Source: JAWKWH01 sp963669455
GTDB taxonomy: Bacteria; Pseudomonadota; Alphaproteobacteria; Rhizobiales; Rhizobiaceae
NCBI GenBank assembly: GCA_963669455.1
Contig: OY770026.1
Location: forward strand, 558,001 to 622,000
Direction of reading: 5' to 3'
DNA length: 64,000 nucleotides
The notes under the pieces: generated by a model
Told to the model about the DNA's origin: nothing
The model's database searches: none
Seen by the model: the letters and a program-made list of their open reading frames with translations, nothing else
In this document: positions 1-9,000 of the stretch, in pieces
Position numbering within the stretch: the first letter of the stretch is position 1
Layout: each line of letters starts with the position of its first letter
Translations under genes and position numbers: made by a program

Positions 1-61
1 CGCATTGGAAAGCGTGATCGTGCGGCTCATGGCTCTATCGCGCCATAAGGCCTTGTTGCCG

Positions 62-1174
62 TCAACCCGAAAGCTGACGGAATTTTTCCAGTACCGCATC
101 ACCCATTTCAGAGGTGCTTATCTCTTTCATGCCGTCAGACATGATATCGCCGGTCCGCAAACCGCTGTCGAGCACTGCGGCGATCGCCTGTTCCAGCCTG
201 TCTGCTTCGTCCACCATGTTGAAGGAATAGCGCAGGCACATCGCAAAGGATGCGATCATGGCGATCGGATTGGCGATGCCCTGTCCTGCAATATCGGGCG
301 CCGATCCGTGCACTGGCTCGTAAAGCGCCTTGCGCGACCCGGTCTTTGGGTCGGGTGCGCCAAGCGAGGCAGACGGGAGCATGCCCAGCGACCCGGTCAG
401 CATCGCGGCAACATCAGACAGCATGTCACCGAACAGATTGTCGGTCACGATGACATCGAACTGTTTTGGCCAGCGCACCAGTTGCATGCCACCGGCATCG
501 GCCAGCATGTGAGACAGTTCGACGTCGGAATATTTGGCCTTGTGCGTGGCGGTGACCACCTCGTTCCACAAGACACCTGATTTCATGACATTGCGCTTTT
601 CCATCGAGCAAACCTTGTTGGCCCGTGTCCTGGCCAGCTCAAAAGCCACGCCGGAAATGCGTTCGATCTCGAATGTGTCATAGACCTGGGTGTCAACCGC
701 CCGTTTCTGGCCATTGCCGAGATCGGTGATCGTTTTCGGCTCCCCGAAATAGACCCCGCCGGTCAATTCGCGGACGATCAGAATATCGAGACCTTCGACG
801 ACTTCCTGCTTTAGGGATGATGAGGCGGCAAGGGCCGGATAACAGATCGCCGGGCGCAGATTGGCAAACAGCGCCATGTCTTTTCTCAGCCGCAACAAGC
901 CTGCTTCGGGACGAACATCATAGGCAACATCATCCCATTTCGGACCGCCGACCGCGCCAAAAAGAACCGCGTCGGCGGCAAGCGCCTTGTCCATATCCCC
1001 ATCAGAGATCGCGGCACCGTGCGCATCATAGGCCGCACCGCCAACCAGTCCCTCATCCAGCTCGAAACCAGAATCCATTTCGCTGTTCATCATGGCGATG
1101 ATTTTGCCAACCTCGGCCATGGCATCGGGTCCGATTCCATCACCTGGAAGAAGAAGTAGTTTACGCACTGCCAT
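62..1174 (-). CDS. leuB: 3-isopropylmalate dehydrogenase
   Basis: LeuB catalyses the NAD-dependent oxidation and decarboxylation of 3-isopropylmalate to 2-oxoisocaproate, the third step specific to leucine synthesis, in the cytoplasm. The 370-residue protein is of normal family length. It shows the N-terminal GDGIGPD motif (residues 11-17), the substrate-binding arginines in RLRKDMALFANLRP (95-108), the metal-binding VTDNLFGDMLSD (243-254) and the NAD-binding EPVHGSAPDIAG (286-297). The start is an ATG. It is the last leftward gene after leuD, a DUF2798 gene and a RidA gene; a 309-bp inverted-repeat element separates it from them, so it may depend on its own promoter or on read-through. Identification is secure. 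Confidence 0.97.
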   Translation of the reverse strand: MAVRKLLLLPGDGIGPDAMAEVGKIIAMMNSEMDSGFELDEGLVGGAAYDAHGAAISDGDMDKALAADAVLFGAVGGPKWDDVAYDVRPEAGLLRLRKDMALFANLRPAICYPALAASSSLKQEVVEGLDILIVRELTGGVYFGEPKTITDLGNGQKRAVDTQVYDTFEIERISGVAFELARTRANKVCSMEKRNVMKSGVLWNEVVTATHKAKYSDVELSHMLADAGGMQLVRWPKQFDVIVTDNLFGDMLSDVAAMLTGSLGMLPSASLGAPDPKTGSRKALYEPVHGSAPDIAGQGIANPIAMIASFAMCLRYSFNMVDEADRLEQAIAAVLDSGLRTGDIMSDGMKEISTSEMGDAVLEKFRQLSG

Positions 1175-1602
1175 AAAACGCCCTTTCCTGTCGAATTGCG
1201 AAATAGGCTGTAAACCGGCAGGCGGCAGGTGACAACCGCTCTAGAGCGTGTCTTGTTCAAATGGGATCAGTTTGATGGAGAGGATTTTTTGCGGCAGTTA
1301 GGAAAACACCGGAGTGCGATCAGACGATCGTGCGAGGATTTTGACGACACTGTCCGTGAAAAAGACCTCCAAGCAGGTGAGGTCAAGATTTTGGAGAAAA
1401 TAACAAACCCAAATCATTTGACCTTGGTTCTTTGCGCCCTGGATGTCGTCGCGCGAAGCTAACGGGTGTGCACCCGCGTCGCGTCACGCTCCTAACCAGG
1501 ACACAAATACCCTGCGCTCAAACGATTCCATTTAAACAAGACACGCTCTAAAACCTGGTCTTCGGTTTTTGAGTACGACAATGGATTGCCGGTGCGCAAA
1601 AA
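1175..1602. other. intergenic region holding a repeat element
   Basis: This gap of about 430 bp between leuB and the RidA gene is mostly occupied by a 309-bp element with terminal inverted repeats (1242-1550). The remaining short flanks show no gene. The open frame across the element (1229-1462) is judged non-coding because the second copy of the element has an in-frame stop. Confidence 0.7.
1242..1550 (+). mobile_element. MITE-like element, copy 1 (about 309 bp)
   Basis: The element begins TAGAGCGTGTCTTG and ends CAAGACACGCTCTA, so its ends are inverted repeats of roughly 25 bp. The same sequence occurs in reverse orientation at 33759-34068 with very high identity apart from a variable stretch of about 30 bp in the middle. 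The outermost bases are TA on both sides, as expected if a TA target was duplicated, which is the habit of IS630/Tc1-mariner elements. No transposase is encoded, so this would be a non-autonomous derivative. Assigning it to IS630 is inference. Confidence 0.75.
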
Positions 1603-2031
1603 TTAGGGACCGGCGTCAGGAAGGTCAAAAAATTCTGCCCCGGTCCAATCAGGCGTTTTGCGGGCGGTAACCTCGATTTCAACCTTCATCTCCGGCTTTA
1701 CCAGCCCGGCCACAATCATCGTTGCCGCCGGACGGATAGTACCGAAAGTTTCGCCCAAAACGGCAAATACGTGATCCGCATAGGATGCGTCGGTGACAAT
1801 GTAGCGGGCGCGCACCACATGCTCCATTGCAAAGCCCGCCTTGGAAAGTGTCTCGCTGATGGTTTTTAGGCAATTGCGGGTTTGTTCTGCCACATCTTCC
1901 GGCATATCCATGGTCGCGTAGTCATAGCCCGTCGTTCCGGCAACAAAACACCAGTCACCATCGACCACGGCACGCGAATAGCCTGCCTTTTTTTCAAATG
2001 GCGATCCGGTGGAAATCAGCTTGCGGGTCAC
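1603..2031 (-). CDS. RidA/YjgF family protein
   Basis: RidA-family proteins hydrolyse reactive enamine/imine intermediates released by PLP enzymes. The 142-residue product has the typical fold pattern: a YSRAVVDGDWCFVAGTTG strand region near the N-terminus, the central helix (DVAEQTRNCLKTISETLSKAG), VVRARYIVTD, and the C-terminal EIEVTARK. I chose the GTG at 2031 because it lies 2 bp after the TAA stop of the DUF2798 gene (2034-2036) and has GAGG upstream; the frame stays open further upstream but would overlap that gene. Location beside leucine genes fits a role in clearing intermediates of branched-chain amino-acid metabolism, but this is inference. Confidence 0.88.
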   Translation of the reverse strand: MTRKLISTGSPFEKKAGYSRAVVDGDWCFVAGTTGYDYATMDMPEDVAEQTRNCLKTISETLSKAGFAMEHVVRARYIVTDASYADHVFAVLGETFGTIRPAATMIVAGLVKPEMKVEIEVTARKTPDWTGAEFFDLPDAGP

Positions 2032-2033
2032 GG

Positions 2034-2285
2034 TTATTCCTCTATGACGATCCGGCGAATGATGCGCCGGACAATGGGTGCGACGATCAGCACGGCGAGA
2101 AACGCAACCATCCAGGATGGTAGCCAGGCTTTCATCCATAGCGCAATAAATTCATTGCTCATTCCGGCCGCCAGAACAGTCGAAACGCCGGAAACCATGA
2201 ACGACATCATGCCCGAAAGTAAAAAGCCGAATGCAACAGGCTCAAAACGTCTGGGCAGAAACGGTTTCAATGGCGCATGTCCCAC
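2034..2285 (-). CDS. DUF2798 family small membrane protein
   Basis: This is an 83-residue protein with two predicted transmembrane helices (about residues 15-40 and 55-72) and a basic C-terminus (RRIIRRIV). Sequence character (LPRRFEPVAFGFLLSGMMSF...) matches the DUF2798 family, whose function is unknown. It starts with a GTG preceded by AGAAGG, a few bases after the leuD stop, and is followed 2 bp later by the RidA gene. The spacing suggests an operon leuD-DUF2798-ridA. Family assignment is good; role unknown. Confidence 0.8.
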   Translation of the reverse strand: MGHAPLKPFLPRRFEPVAFGFLLSGMMSFMVSGVSTVLAAGMSNEFIALWMKAWLPSWMVAFLAVLIVAPIVRRIIRRIVIEE

Positions 2286-2293
2286 TGCACCTT

Positions 2294-2899
2294 CTAAGCC
2301 CAGGGCCGGGTCTCTGCAGCCTTTTTCTCAAACGCGCCGATCGCGGGTGATTTTTCCATCGTCAGGCCGATATCGTCAATGCCGTTTAACAGGCAATGCC
2401 GCTTGAATTCATCGAGGTCGAATTTGATCACGCCACCATCGGGGCCGCGGATTTCCATCGTCTCCAGATCGACGGTAAGCGTGGCATTGGCGCCGCGTTC
2501 GGCATCATCCATCAACTTTTCCAGCTCTTCGGGGCTAACCTTGACCGGCAAAATGCCGTTCTTGAAGCAATTATTGTAAAAGATGTCGGCAAAACTCGTT
2601 GAAATGACGCAGCGAATGCCAAAATCCAAAAGCGCCCAAGGCGCGTGTTCGCGCGATGATCCGCAGCCGAAATTGTCGCCGGCAACCAAAATCTGCGCAT
2701 TGCGATAGGCGGGTTTGTTGAGAACAAAATCCTCGTTTTCCGACCCATCCTCGTTAAGCCGTATTTCGGCAAACAGGCCCTCGCTCAGCCCGGTGCGTTT
2801 TATCGTTTTCAGATAATCCTTCGGGATGATCATGTCGGTGTCGACATTGACGATCGGCAAGGGTGCGGCAACGCCGGTCAGTTTGATAAATTTTTCCAT
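2294..2899 (-). CDS. leuD: 3-isopropylmalate dehydratase small subunit
   Basis: LeuD pairs with LeuC to isomerise 2-isopropylmalate to 3-isopropylmalate in leucine synthesis. The 201-residue protein starting MEKFIKLTG has the family's usual length. It contains the swivel-domain signature DNFGCGSSREHAPWAL and the VDTDMIIPK segment near the N-terminus. The frame is open to 2971, but the ATG at 2899 matches the normal LeuD start. No leuC is present in the window; in this bacterial group leuC is commonly encoded elsewhere. It is the first gene of the leftward leucine cluster. Confidence 0.96.
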   Translation of the reverse strand: MEKFIKLTGVAAPLPIVNVDTDMIIPKDYLKTIKRTGLSEGLFAEIRLNEDGSENEDFVLNKPAYRNAQILVAGDNFGCGSSREHAPWALLDFGIRCVISTSFADIFYNNCFKNGILPVKVSPEELEKLMDDAERGANATLTVDLETMEIRGPDGGVIKFDLDEFKRHCLLNGIDDIGLTMEKSPAIGAFEKKAAETRPWA

Positions 2900-3035
2900 T
2901 GCCGATATCGATCCTTGCTTTTTTGTGTTCGGTTGAGCCAACGATTTGCACCAACACAGGCGATGAATCAAGCTGGCGGTGATTTAGATCGGGCCACCTT
3001 TGGCAATATTATGCCGGTTTCCGATCGATTGCACC

Positions 3036-3473
3036 TTACTGGTTGCTCGCCGTTTCAACGCCTGCTTCTATTTGCGCCATATCGTCATCGCTGAGGCCGA
3101 AATGATGGCCAAGTTCATGGATCAGCACATGAGTGATGATGTCACCGAGCGTTTCCTCGTTTTCCGCCCAGTAATCGAGCATGGCGCGGCGATAAAGCGT
3201 AATGCGGTTCTGGCCTTCACCGGTTTGCGGGTTCCAGCGCTCGGCAATGCCGCGGCCCTCAAACAGGCCAAGCAAATCGAACGGCGTTTCCAGCGCCAGA
3301 TCATCCATGATCTCTTCGGTGGGGTATTCGGCAAACTGGATCGTGACCTCGCCGGTCAGCTGCCGGAATTCATCAGGCAGATGCGCATAGGCTTCGATGG
3401 CCAGCATTTCCATCTCGGCAAGCGAAGGGGAGAATTTGTCGCGCCAGGCGCGGGTTTGGTAAATTCGGGCCAT
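3036..3473 (-). CDS. small zinc metallopeptidase family protein
   Basis: This 145-residue protein carries the zincin motif HELGHHFGLSDDD (H119, E120, H123, with D129 as a possible third ligand) near its C-terminus, and the family-typical VTIQFAEYPTEEIMDDL region. It matches the small bacterial MpM-type metallopeptidases (COG3824), for which no in vivo substrate is established. There is no signal peptide, so it should be cytoplasmic. It is divergent from the SOS cassette, with about 220 bp between them. Family assignment is firm; activity is untested. Confidence 0.85.
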   Translation of the reverse strand: MARIYQTRAWRDKFSPSLAEMEMLAIEAYAHLPDEFRQLTGEVTIQFAEYPTEEIMDDLALETPFDLLGLFEGRGIAERWNPQTGEGQNRITLYRRAMLDYWAENEETLGDIITHVLIHELGHHFGLSDDDMAQIEAGVETASNQ

Positions 3474-3657
3474 TCGTTATTCGTCCACACCGTCCGGGGC
3501 CTATCGTCGGCCATATACCGGCATATATAGGCAATGAGACCCGTTTTCGAGGGTTTTGGCTCGACATCGTAAAGATGGGCCGGCGGAAAAGCCTTTTTCA
3601 AGGAAAAAATTCTTACATCTTGCTCTTGACTCTTTTCGTTCGCTCTGGAATCGATAA

Positions 3658-3672
3658 GAACATAACAGGAAC
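3658..3672 (+). promoter_or_regulatory. LexA (SOS) box upstream of imuA
   Basis: The sequence GAAC-ATAACAG-GAAC is a direct repeat with 7-bp spacing. This is the exact reverse complement of the alphaproteobacterial LexA site GTTC-N7-GTTC. It ends 23 bp before the imuA start codon, where a repressor would block transcription. imuA-imuB-dnaE2 is a known LexA regulon member in this class, so site and context support each other. Confidence 0.88.
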
Positions 3673-3695
3673 ATCCTTGAATGAGGAGCAACGTC

Positions 3696-4694
3696 ATGGC
3701 CGAGCTCGCTATGGCGCAAGAGACCCTTTTCGCCTTGCGCCGAAAGATCGCCAAAATGGAAGGCCGGCTTGCCGAATACCTTGATGCGCCTGCACGGCAG
3801 GACCCGGCAGTGGTATCTGTGCGACAGGACAGTATGACATTGCGGCGAAATGGCGTTCCCTCAAGAGAGCGGCCCGTCGTCAAAACCGGTATTGACCGTT
3901 TCGATTACGGGCTGGGCGGCGGCATGCCGCAGGCGGCGCTGACCGAAATCCACTCTGCCGAAGTCCGCAAAGCCGGTGCCGCGGCGGGTTTCGTGCTTGC
4001 AGTTGCGGCCATGACCGCTTTTCGTCGCGGCCCGTTTTTTTGGATTGGCACGGCAAAAATCTTTCGCGAAACCGGGCGGCCTTATTTACCAGGCCTTGGC
4101 AGGTGTTTTGGTCTTGCGCCCGAAACGCTGCTTTGCGCCGAAGTTCGAACACTGGATGACGGGCTGTGGCTGGCGGAAGAAGCGGCATCGCTGAAATCCC
4201 TTTCAGCCGTGGTTTTAGAATTTTACGGCAATCCGGCCCGGCTCAACCTGACCGCAACCAGGCGGCTGCACCATCGTGCTGTAAATGCCGGTGCGCCGGT
4301 TTTCCTGCTTCGCCACGGTGCGGTGGCCGAGCCGACCGCTGCACCGGTACGCCTGATCGTGTCGCCCGCTCCGGCCGGCCCCCGGTCCAGTATTTCCGGT
4401 CCGTTGCACGGCTTCATCGGTCCACCGGCTTTCAATGTCGAAATCAGTAAATCGCCTGCTGCCCCGTCAGGGCAGTTTACACTGGAATGGAATAGTGATG
4501 AACGCAGTTTCAGCCAAAGACAGCCAGCGCTTCCTGGCGCTGTGGTTCCCCTATCTGGCGACCGACAGGCTGTGGCGCCAGCGGCGGGGACGCTCCTGGC
4601 GTTTGGAGCCCGGCCTGCCGGTGGGGGCACCACTCGTCATCAGCCATCGCGAAAACAACACACAGCGCATCGCCGCCCTCGACGAACAGGCTGA
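3696..4694 (+). CDS. imuA: ImuA, SOS mutagenesis cassette protein
   Basis: ImuA is a RecA/SulA-like protein that works with ImuB and DnaE2 in damage-induced mutagenesis. The 332-residue product has the family's N-terminal pattern (LFALRRKIAKMEGRL), the GIDRFDYGLGGGMPQAALTEIH segment at the position of a RecA-type core, and the C-terminal GQFTLEWNSDERSF. I chose ATG 3696 because GAGGAG lies 7 bp upstream; an ATG at 3681 has no ribosome site. The gene overlaps imuB by nearly 200 bp, since the recognisable ImuA sequence runs past the imuB start; a long overlap is seen in relatives. A LexA box precedes it. Confidence 0.9.
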   Translation: MAELAMAQETLFALRRKIAKMEGRLAEYLDAPARQDPAVVSVRQDSMTLRRNGVPSRERPVVKTGIDRFDYGLGGGMPQAALTEIHSAEVRKAGAAAGFVLAVAAMTAFRRGPFFWIGTAKIFRETGRPYLPGLGRCFGLAPETLLCAEVRTLDDGLWLAEEAASLKSLSAVVLEFYGNPARLNLTATRRLHHRAVNAGAPVFLLRHGAVAEPTAAPVRLIVSPAPAGPRSSISGPLHGFIGPPAFNVEISKSPAAPSGQFTLEWNSDERSFSQRQPALPGAVVPLSGDRQAVAPAAGTLLAFGARPAGGGTTRHQPSRKQHTAHRRPRRTG

Positions 4695-6078
4695 AAGCCT
4701 CGGGCTTGTTTGCGGCATGGGGATTGCTGATGCCAGGGCAATGCATCCTCATATCGAGGTGCGCGAGAGTGAACCGGTTGCCGATGGCAGATTGCTCACG
4801 GCGCTGGCCGACTGGTGCGACCGCTATACCCCGCTGGTGGCGCTTGATGCGCCCGGTGCGCTTTTTCTTGACATCAGCGGTTGTGCACATCTTTTCGGCG
4901 GCGAAAAACGGATGCTTGAAGACATCCTGTCAGGCTTCTTCCATCAGGGTTTCAGCGCAAGAGCCGGTCTCGCCTCAACCCCGGGTGCGGCCTGGGCGGC
5001 GGCCCGTCTTTCAGGCGCAAAAATCATCGATCCGGGTGACGAAGCCGCATTTCTGACGCCGTTACCGTTATCGGCACTGCGTCTTGCCGTTCAAACGCGC
5101 CTCGGCCTTGAAAGTGTCGGCCTGCGGTCTGTCGGCGCGATTATTGATGCGCCGCGTGCGCCGCTGGTCCGCCGTTTTGGCAGGGAGTTGATTTTGCGCA
5201 TGGATCAGGCGCTTGGCCATATCGAAGAACCGGTCACGCCACGCCTGCCTGTCGCGCCCCTGTCGGTGGAACGCCGTCTGGCCGACCCGGTGACGACGCT
5301 TGAGGAAATCGGCCATCTGACCGGGTTGCTGGCCACAACGCTGAAAGGCGAACTGGACCGGCGCGGTGAAGGCGCCAGACGATTGGAAATGGCACTTTTC
5401 AGGGTTGACGGTGCAGTCAAACGCATCGTTACCACCGCATCGCGCCCGGTAAACAAGCCTGTGCTGATTGAGCGTTTGTTGCGTGAACGGTTTGCCGCGG
5501 TCAAAGACACGATCGATCCCGGTTACGGCTTCGACCTTCTACGCCTTTCGGCCACCGTCACTTCACCGGTTAAGGCAAGCCAGCGCGATTTGAATGGTGA
5601 TGATGAAGATGCCCACGAAAACCTCTCAGCCTTTGCCGATCGCGCCCGCGCCCGCCTCGGCGACGGTATCATATGGAAGCCGTGTTTGCGCCAAAGCCAC
5701 ATTCCTGAACGTGCCGGTGCCGCAGAACCGCTTTTTGGCCTGCCGGTCAAAAAGGTTGTCGAAGATATCACACCTGATTTTTCGGCCGAACGGCCAATCA
5801 GGCTTTTTGCCTATCCAGAACCGGTTGAGGTGATGGCGGAAATACCCGATGGCCCGCCCGCCCGGTTTCGCTGGCGCAAGGTCCATTATCAAATCAGCCG
5901 CGCCGAAGGCCCGGAACGGCTCGCGCCTGAATGGTGGCGCGGGGACAGTGATATGGAAACGCGCGATTATTTTCGCGTCGAGGACAATACCGGGCATCGC
6001 TACTGGCTCTATCGGCAGGGACTTTATGGCGTGTCCGACCGGCTACCCCGCTGGTTTATGCACGGTATTTTTGCATGA
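4498..6078 (+). CDS. imuB: ImuB, Y-family polymerase-like protein
   Basis: ImuB is a Y-family polymerase paralogue thought to be catalytically inactive; it bridges DnaE2 to the beta clamp. The 526-residue protein begins MNAVSAKDSQRFLALWFPYL, the usual ImuB N-terminus, and contains LDISGCAHLFGGE, the family's version of the palm region, then the little-finger-like and long C-terminal region ending YRQGLYGVSDRLPRWFMHGIFA. The ATG at 4498 lies inside imuA in another frame. Its TGA overlaps the dnaE2 ATG by 4 bp, which implies translational coupling in one SOS operon. Confidence 0.93.
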   Translation: MNAVSAKDSQRFLALWFPYLATDRLWRQRRGRSWRLEPGLPVGAPLVISHRENNTQRIAALDEQAESLGLVCGMGIADARAMHPHIEVRESEPVADGRLLTALADWCDRYTPLVALDAPGALFLDISGCAHLFGGEKRMLEDILSGFFHQGFSARAGLASTPGAAWAAARLSGAKIIDPGDEAAFLTPLPLSALRLAVQTRLGLESVGLRSVGAIIDAPRAPLVRRFGRELILRMDQALGHIEEPVTPRLPVAPLSVERRLADPVTTLEEIGHLTGLLATTLKGELDRRGEGARRLEMALFRVDGAVKRIVTTASRPVNKPVLIERLLRERFAAVKDTIDPGYGFDLLRLSATVTSPVKASQRDLNGDDEDAHENLSAFADRARARLGDGIIWKPCLRQSHIPERAGAAEPLFGLPVKKVVEDITPDFSAERPIRLFAYPEPVEVMAEIPDGPPARFRWRKVHYQISRAEGPERLAPEWWRGDSDMETRDYFRVEDNTGHRYWLYRQGLYGVSDRLPRWFMHGIFA

Positions 6079-9000
6079 ACGCCATCTGCCCCTTATCCCC
6101 ACCGGCCTATGCGGAATTCGCCATTCAGTCGAATTTCTCTTTTTTGCGCGGCGCTTCGCATCCCGAAGAACTTGCGGTAACCGCTGCGCGCCAGGGACTG
6201 AAAGCAATGGGCCTTGCCGATTGCAACACGGTCGCGGGTACCGTGCGCGCCTGGTCGCAAGCAAAGCAGGCCGGCCTTGCCTACCATCCCGGCTGCCGCC
6301 TCGTCTTTTGCGACGGCACGCCTGACATTCTTGCCTATCCGCGCGACCGTGCCGGATGGGGCCATCTATGCCGTCTGCTGACCCAGGCCAATATGCGCGA
6401 GGAAAGCGAGAAGGGAAATCCGCTGGTTTTTCTGGACGACCTGCTTCAATGGGGAGCGCAAATGTCATTGGCGGTCATTTTTGATCCAGCAATGGCGCCG
6501 GAGCGGATGCTGACCTTGCTAAAACAGCTCAAGAGCCGGTTTGCAAATGCCGTCCGGCTGGCTGTTTCACCGGCCTATGCGGGCAATGATTCTTTTCACC
6601 TGCAACAGGCCACCGCCCTTGCCGGCGCCACCGGTATTGCATTGATGGCGGTGGGTAATGTGCTTTACCATACGGCAGACCGGCGGGTGTTGCAGGACGT
6701 GCTGACCGCAATCCGGTTGAAGAAAACCGTATCGCATGCCGCAATGGCGCTTCATGCTCATGGCGAGCGGTATTTGAAACCACCCGGTGAAATGGCCAGG
6801 CTTTTTTGCAACCATCCCGGTGCACTTGCCGAAACAATACGCTTTGCCGGCGAACTATCCTTTTCGCTTTCCGATCTTGAATATAATTATCCCGATGAGC
6901 CGACAGAATCCGGCCTTGAGCCACAGGCCGAACTGGAACGTCTGACCTGGCAGGGTGCGGGCGAACGGTTTCCAGATGGTCTTTCCTCAAAGGTGGAAAA
7001 GATCATCCGGCATGAACTGGAAACCGTTCGCAAGCTGAACTATGCCCGCTATTTTCTAACCGTCCACGACATCGTTACCTTCGCCCGCAGTAAAAACATT
7101 CTCTGCCAGGGGCGCGGCTCGGCGGCCAATTCCATCATCTGTTTTTGCCTGCGCATCACCGATGTGGGGCCGGATGTCATCGATACGCTGTTTGAACGTT
7201 TCATCTCTGCCGAGCGCGACGAACCGCCGGACATCGATGTCGATTTCGAGCATGAAAAGCGCGAAATCGTCATTGAATATATCTACAATAAATACAGTGC
7301 CAAACGCACCGCATTGGCCGCTTCCGTCGTTACCTACCGCAGCCGCTCCGCCATGCGCGAAGTCGCCAAAGCCATGGGCCTGTCGGAGGATGTGCAATCA
7401 GCCCTTTCCAGCTCGATCTGGGGTTCGACATCATCGCAACTGGGCGAAAGCCAGGCGCGTGCCGGCGGGCTTGACCAGGAAGACCCCACCTCGCGCCATG
7501 TCATGGCGCTTGCCAACGAAATCATGGGGTTCCCACGTCATCTCTCGCAGCATGTCGGCGGTTTTGTCATCACGCGTGACCGGCTCGACGAGATGGTGCC
7601 GATCGTCAAGACGGCCATGGACGAGCGCAAGATGGTCGAATGGGACAAGGACGACCTCGATGCGGTTAAAATGCTGAAAGTCGATGTTCTGGCTCTTGGC
7701 ATGCTTTCCTGTCTGCGCCGTTCGCTCGACCTTCTTGAGAGCCATTACGGTATCAGGGACAAATATGGCCGGCCGCTGCAGCTGGCGACGATTCCGGCTG
7801 AAGATCAGCGTGTTTACGATATGATTTGCCGCGCCGATACGCTTGGCGTCTTTCAGATCGAATCGCGCGCGCAAATGTCGATGTTGCCGCGTCTTAAACC
7901 GCGCGAATTTTATGACCTCGTGATCGAGGTGGCGATCGTGCGTCCGGGGCCGATCCAGGGTGACATGGTTCATCCCTATCTGCGCCGGCGCCAGGGGCTG
8001 GAAAAAGCCGAATATGTCAAACCGGAACTGGAAGCGGTTTTGCAAAAAACGCTTGGTGTGCCGCTTTTCCAGGAACAGGCGATGCGTATCGCCATTGAGG
8101 CCGGCGGTTTTTCACCGGGCGAGGCCGATCAGTTGCGCCGGGCAATGGCGACCTTCAGGCGAATGGGAACGATTGGTAATTACAAACGCCGGATGATCGA
8201 GGGAATGGTTGAAAAGGACTATCCGCGCGAATTTGCCGAACGCTGTTTCAAACAGATCGAGGGGTTCGGCGAATATGGTTTTCCCGAAAGCCATGCCGCG
8301 TCATTCGCATTGCTGGTCTATGCATCGTGCTGGCTGAAATGTTTCTATCCGGACATTTTCTGTGCTGCGATATTGAACTCCCAGCCAATGGGATTTTATG
8401 CCCCGGCCCAGTTGATTCGCGATGCCAAGGAGCACGGTGTTGTCATTCGCGCGGCCGATATTAATTGGTCAGACTGGGATTGCACGCTGGAGCCGGATGA
8501 ATTCGATACCGGCAAGATTCAAAACCGGCATGCGGAGATGCGCAGCGTGATAAAGAGCAATCACGCCGTGCGCCTCGGGTTGCGGCAGATCAAGGGGCTG
8601 GCTGAGGATGACGTCACGCGCCTCGTTGAAATGCGCGGCAAAGGCTACAGCACGGTCTACGATCTTTGGCTGAGATCCGGCCTGTCGATGAAGGCGATGA
8701 AGCGGCTTGCCAATGCCGATGTCTTCCGTTCCATCGGTCTTGACCGCCGCGCCGCGCTCTGGGAGGTGCGTGGTCTTGATCGGAAAAGTGCTGCCGAACG
8801 CCTGCCGCTTTTTGAAAAAGCACAATCCAGCCTCCGCGATCACGAGCCGAAAGTCGAGCTGCCATCGATGCCGCTTGGCGAACATGTGATCCACGATTAT
8901 CGTCATCTGGGGCTGTCGTTGAAAGCACATCCCGTTGCTTTTTTAAGGCCCCGTTTGTACGCTACGGGCATTGCCCCCAACGCGATCCTGCCGGAATTTC

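Noticed and set aside
5..580. Plus-strand open frame antisense to leuB
   Set aside because: leuB is secure on the other strand with all motifs intact, and this frame resembles no protein family.
1229..1462. Open frame of 77 codons across the repeat element
   Set aside because: The second copy of the element carries an in-frame TAA at the matching position and a different frame afterwards, so the protein is not conserved.
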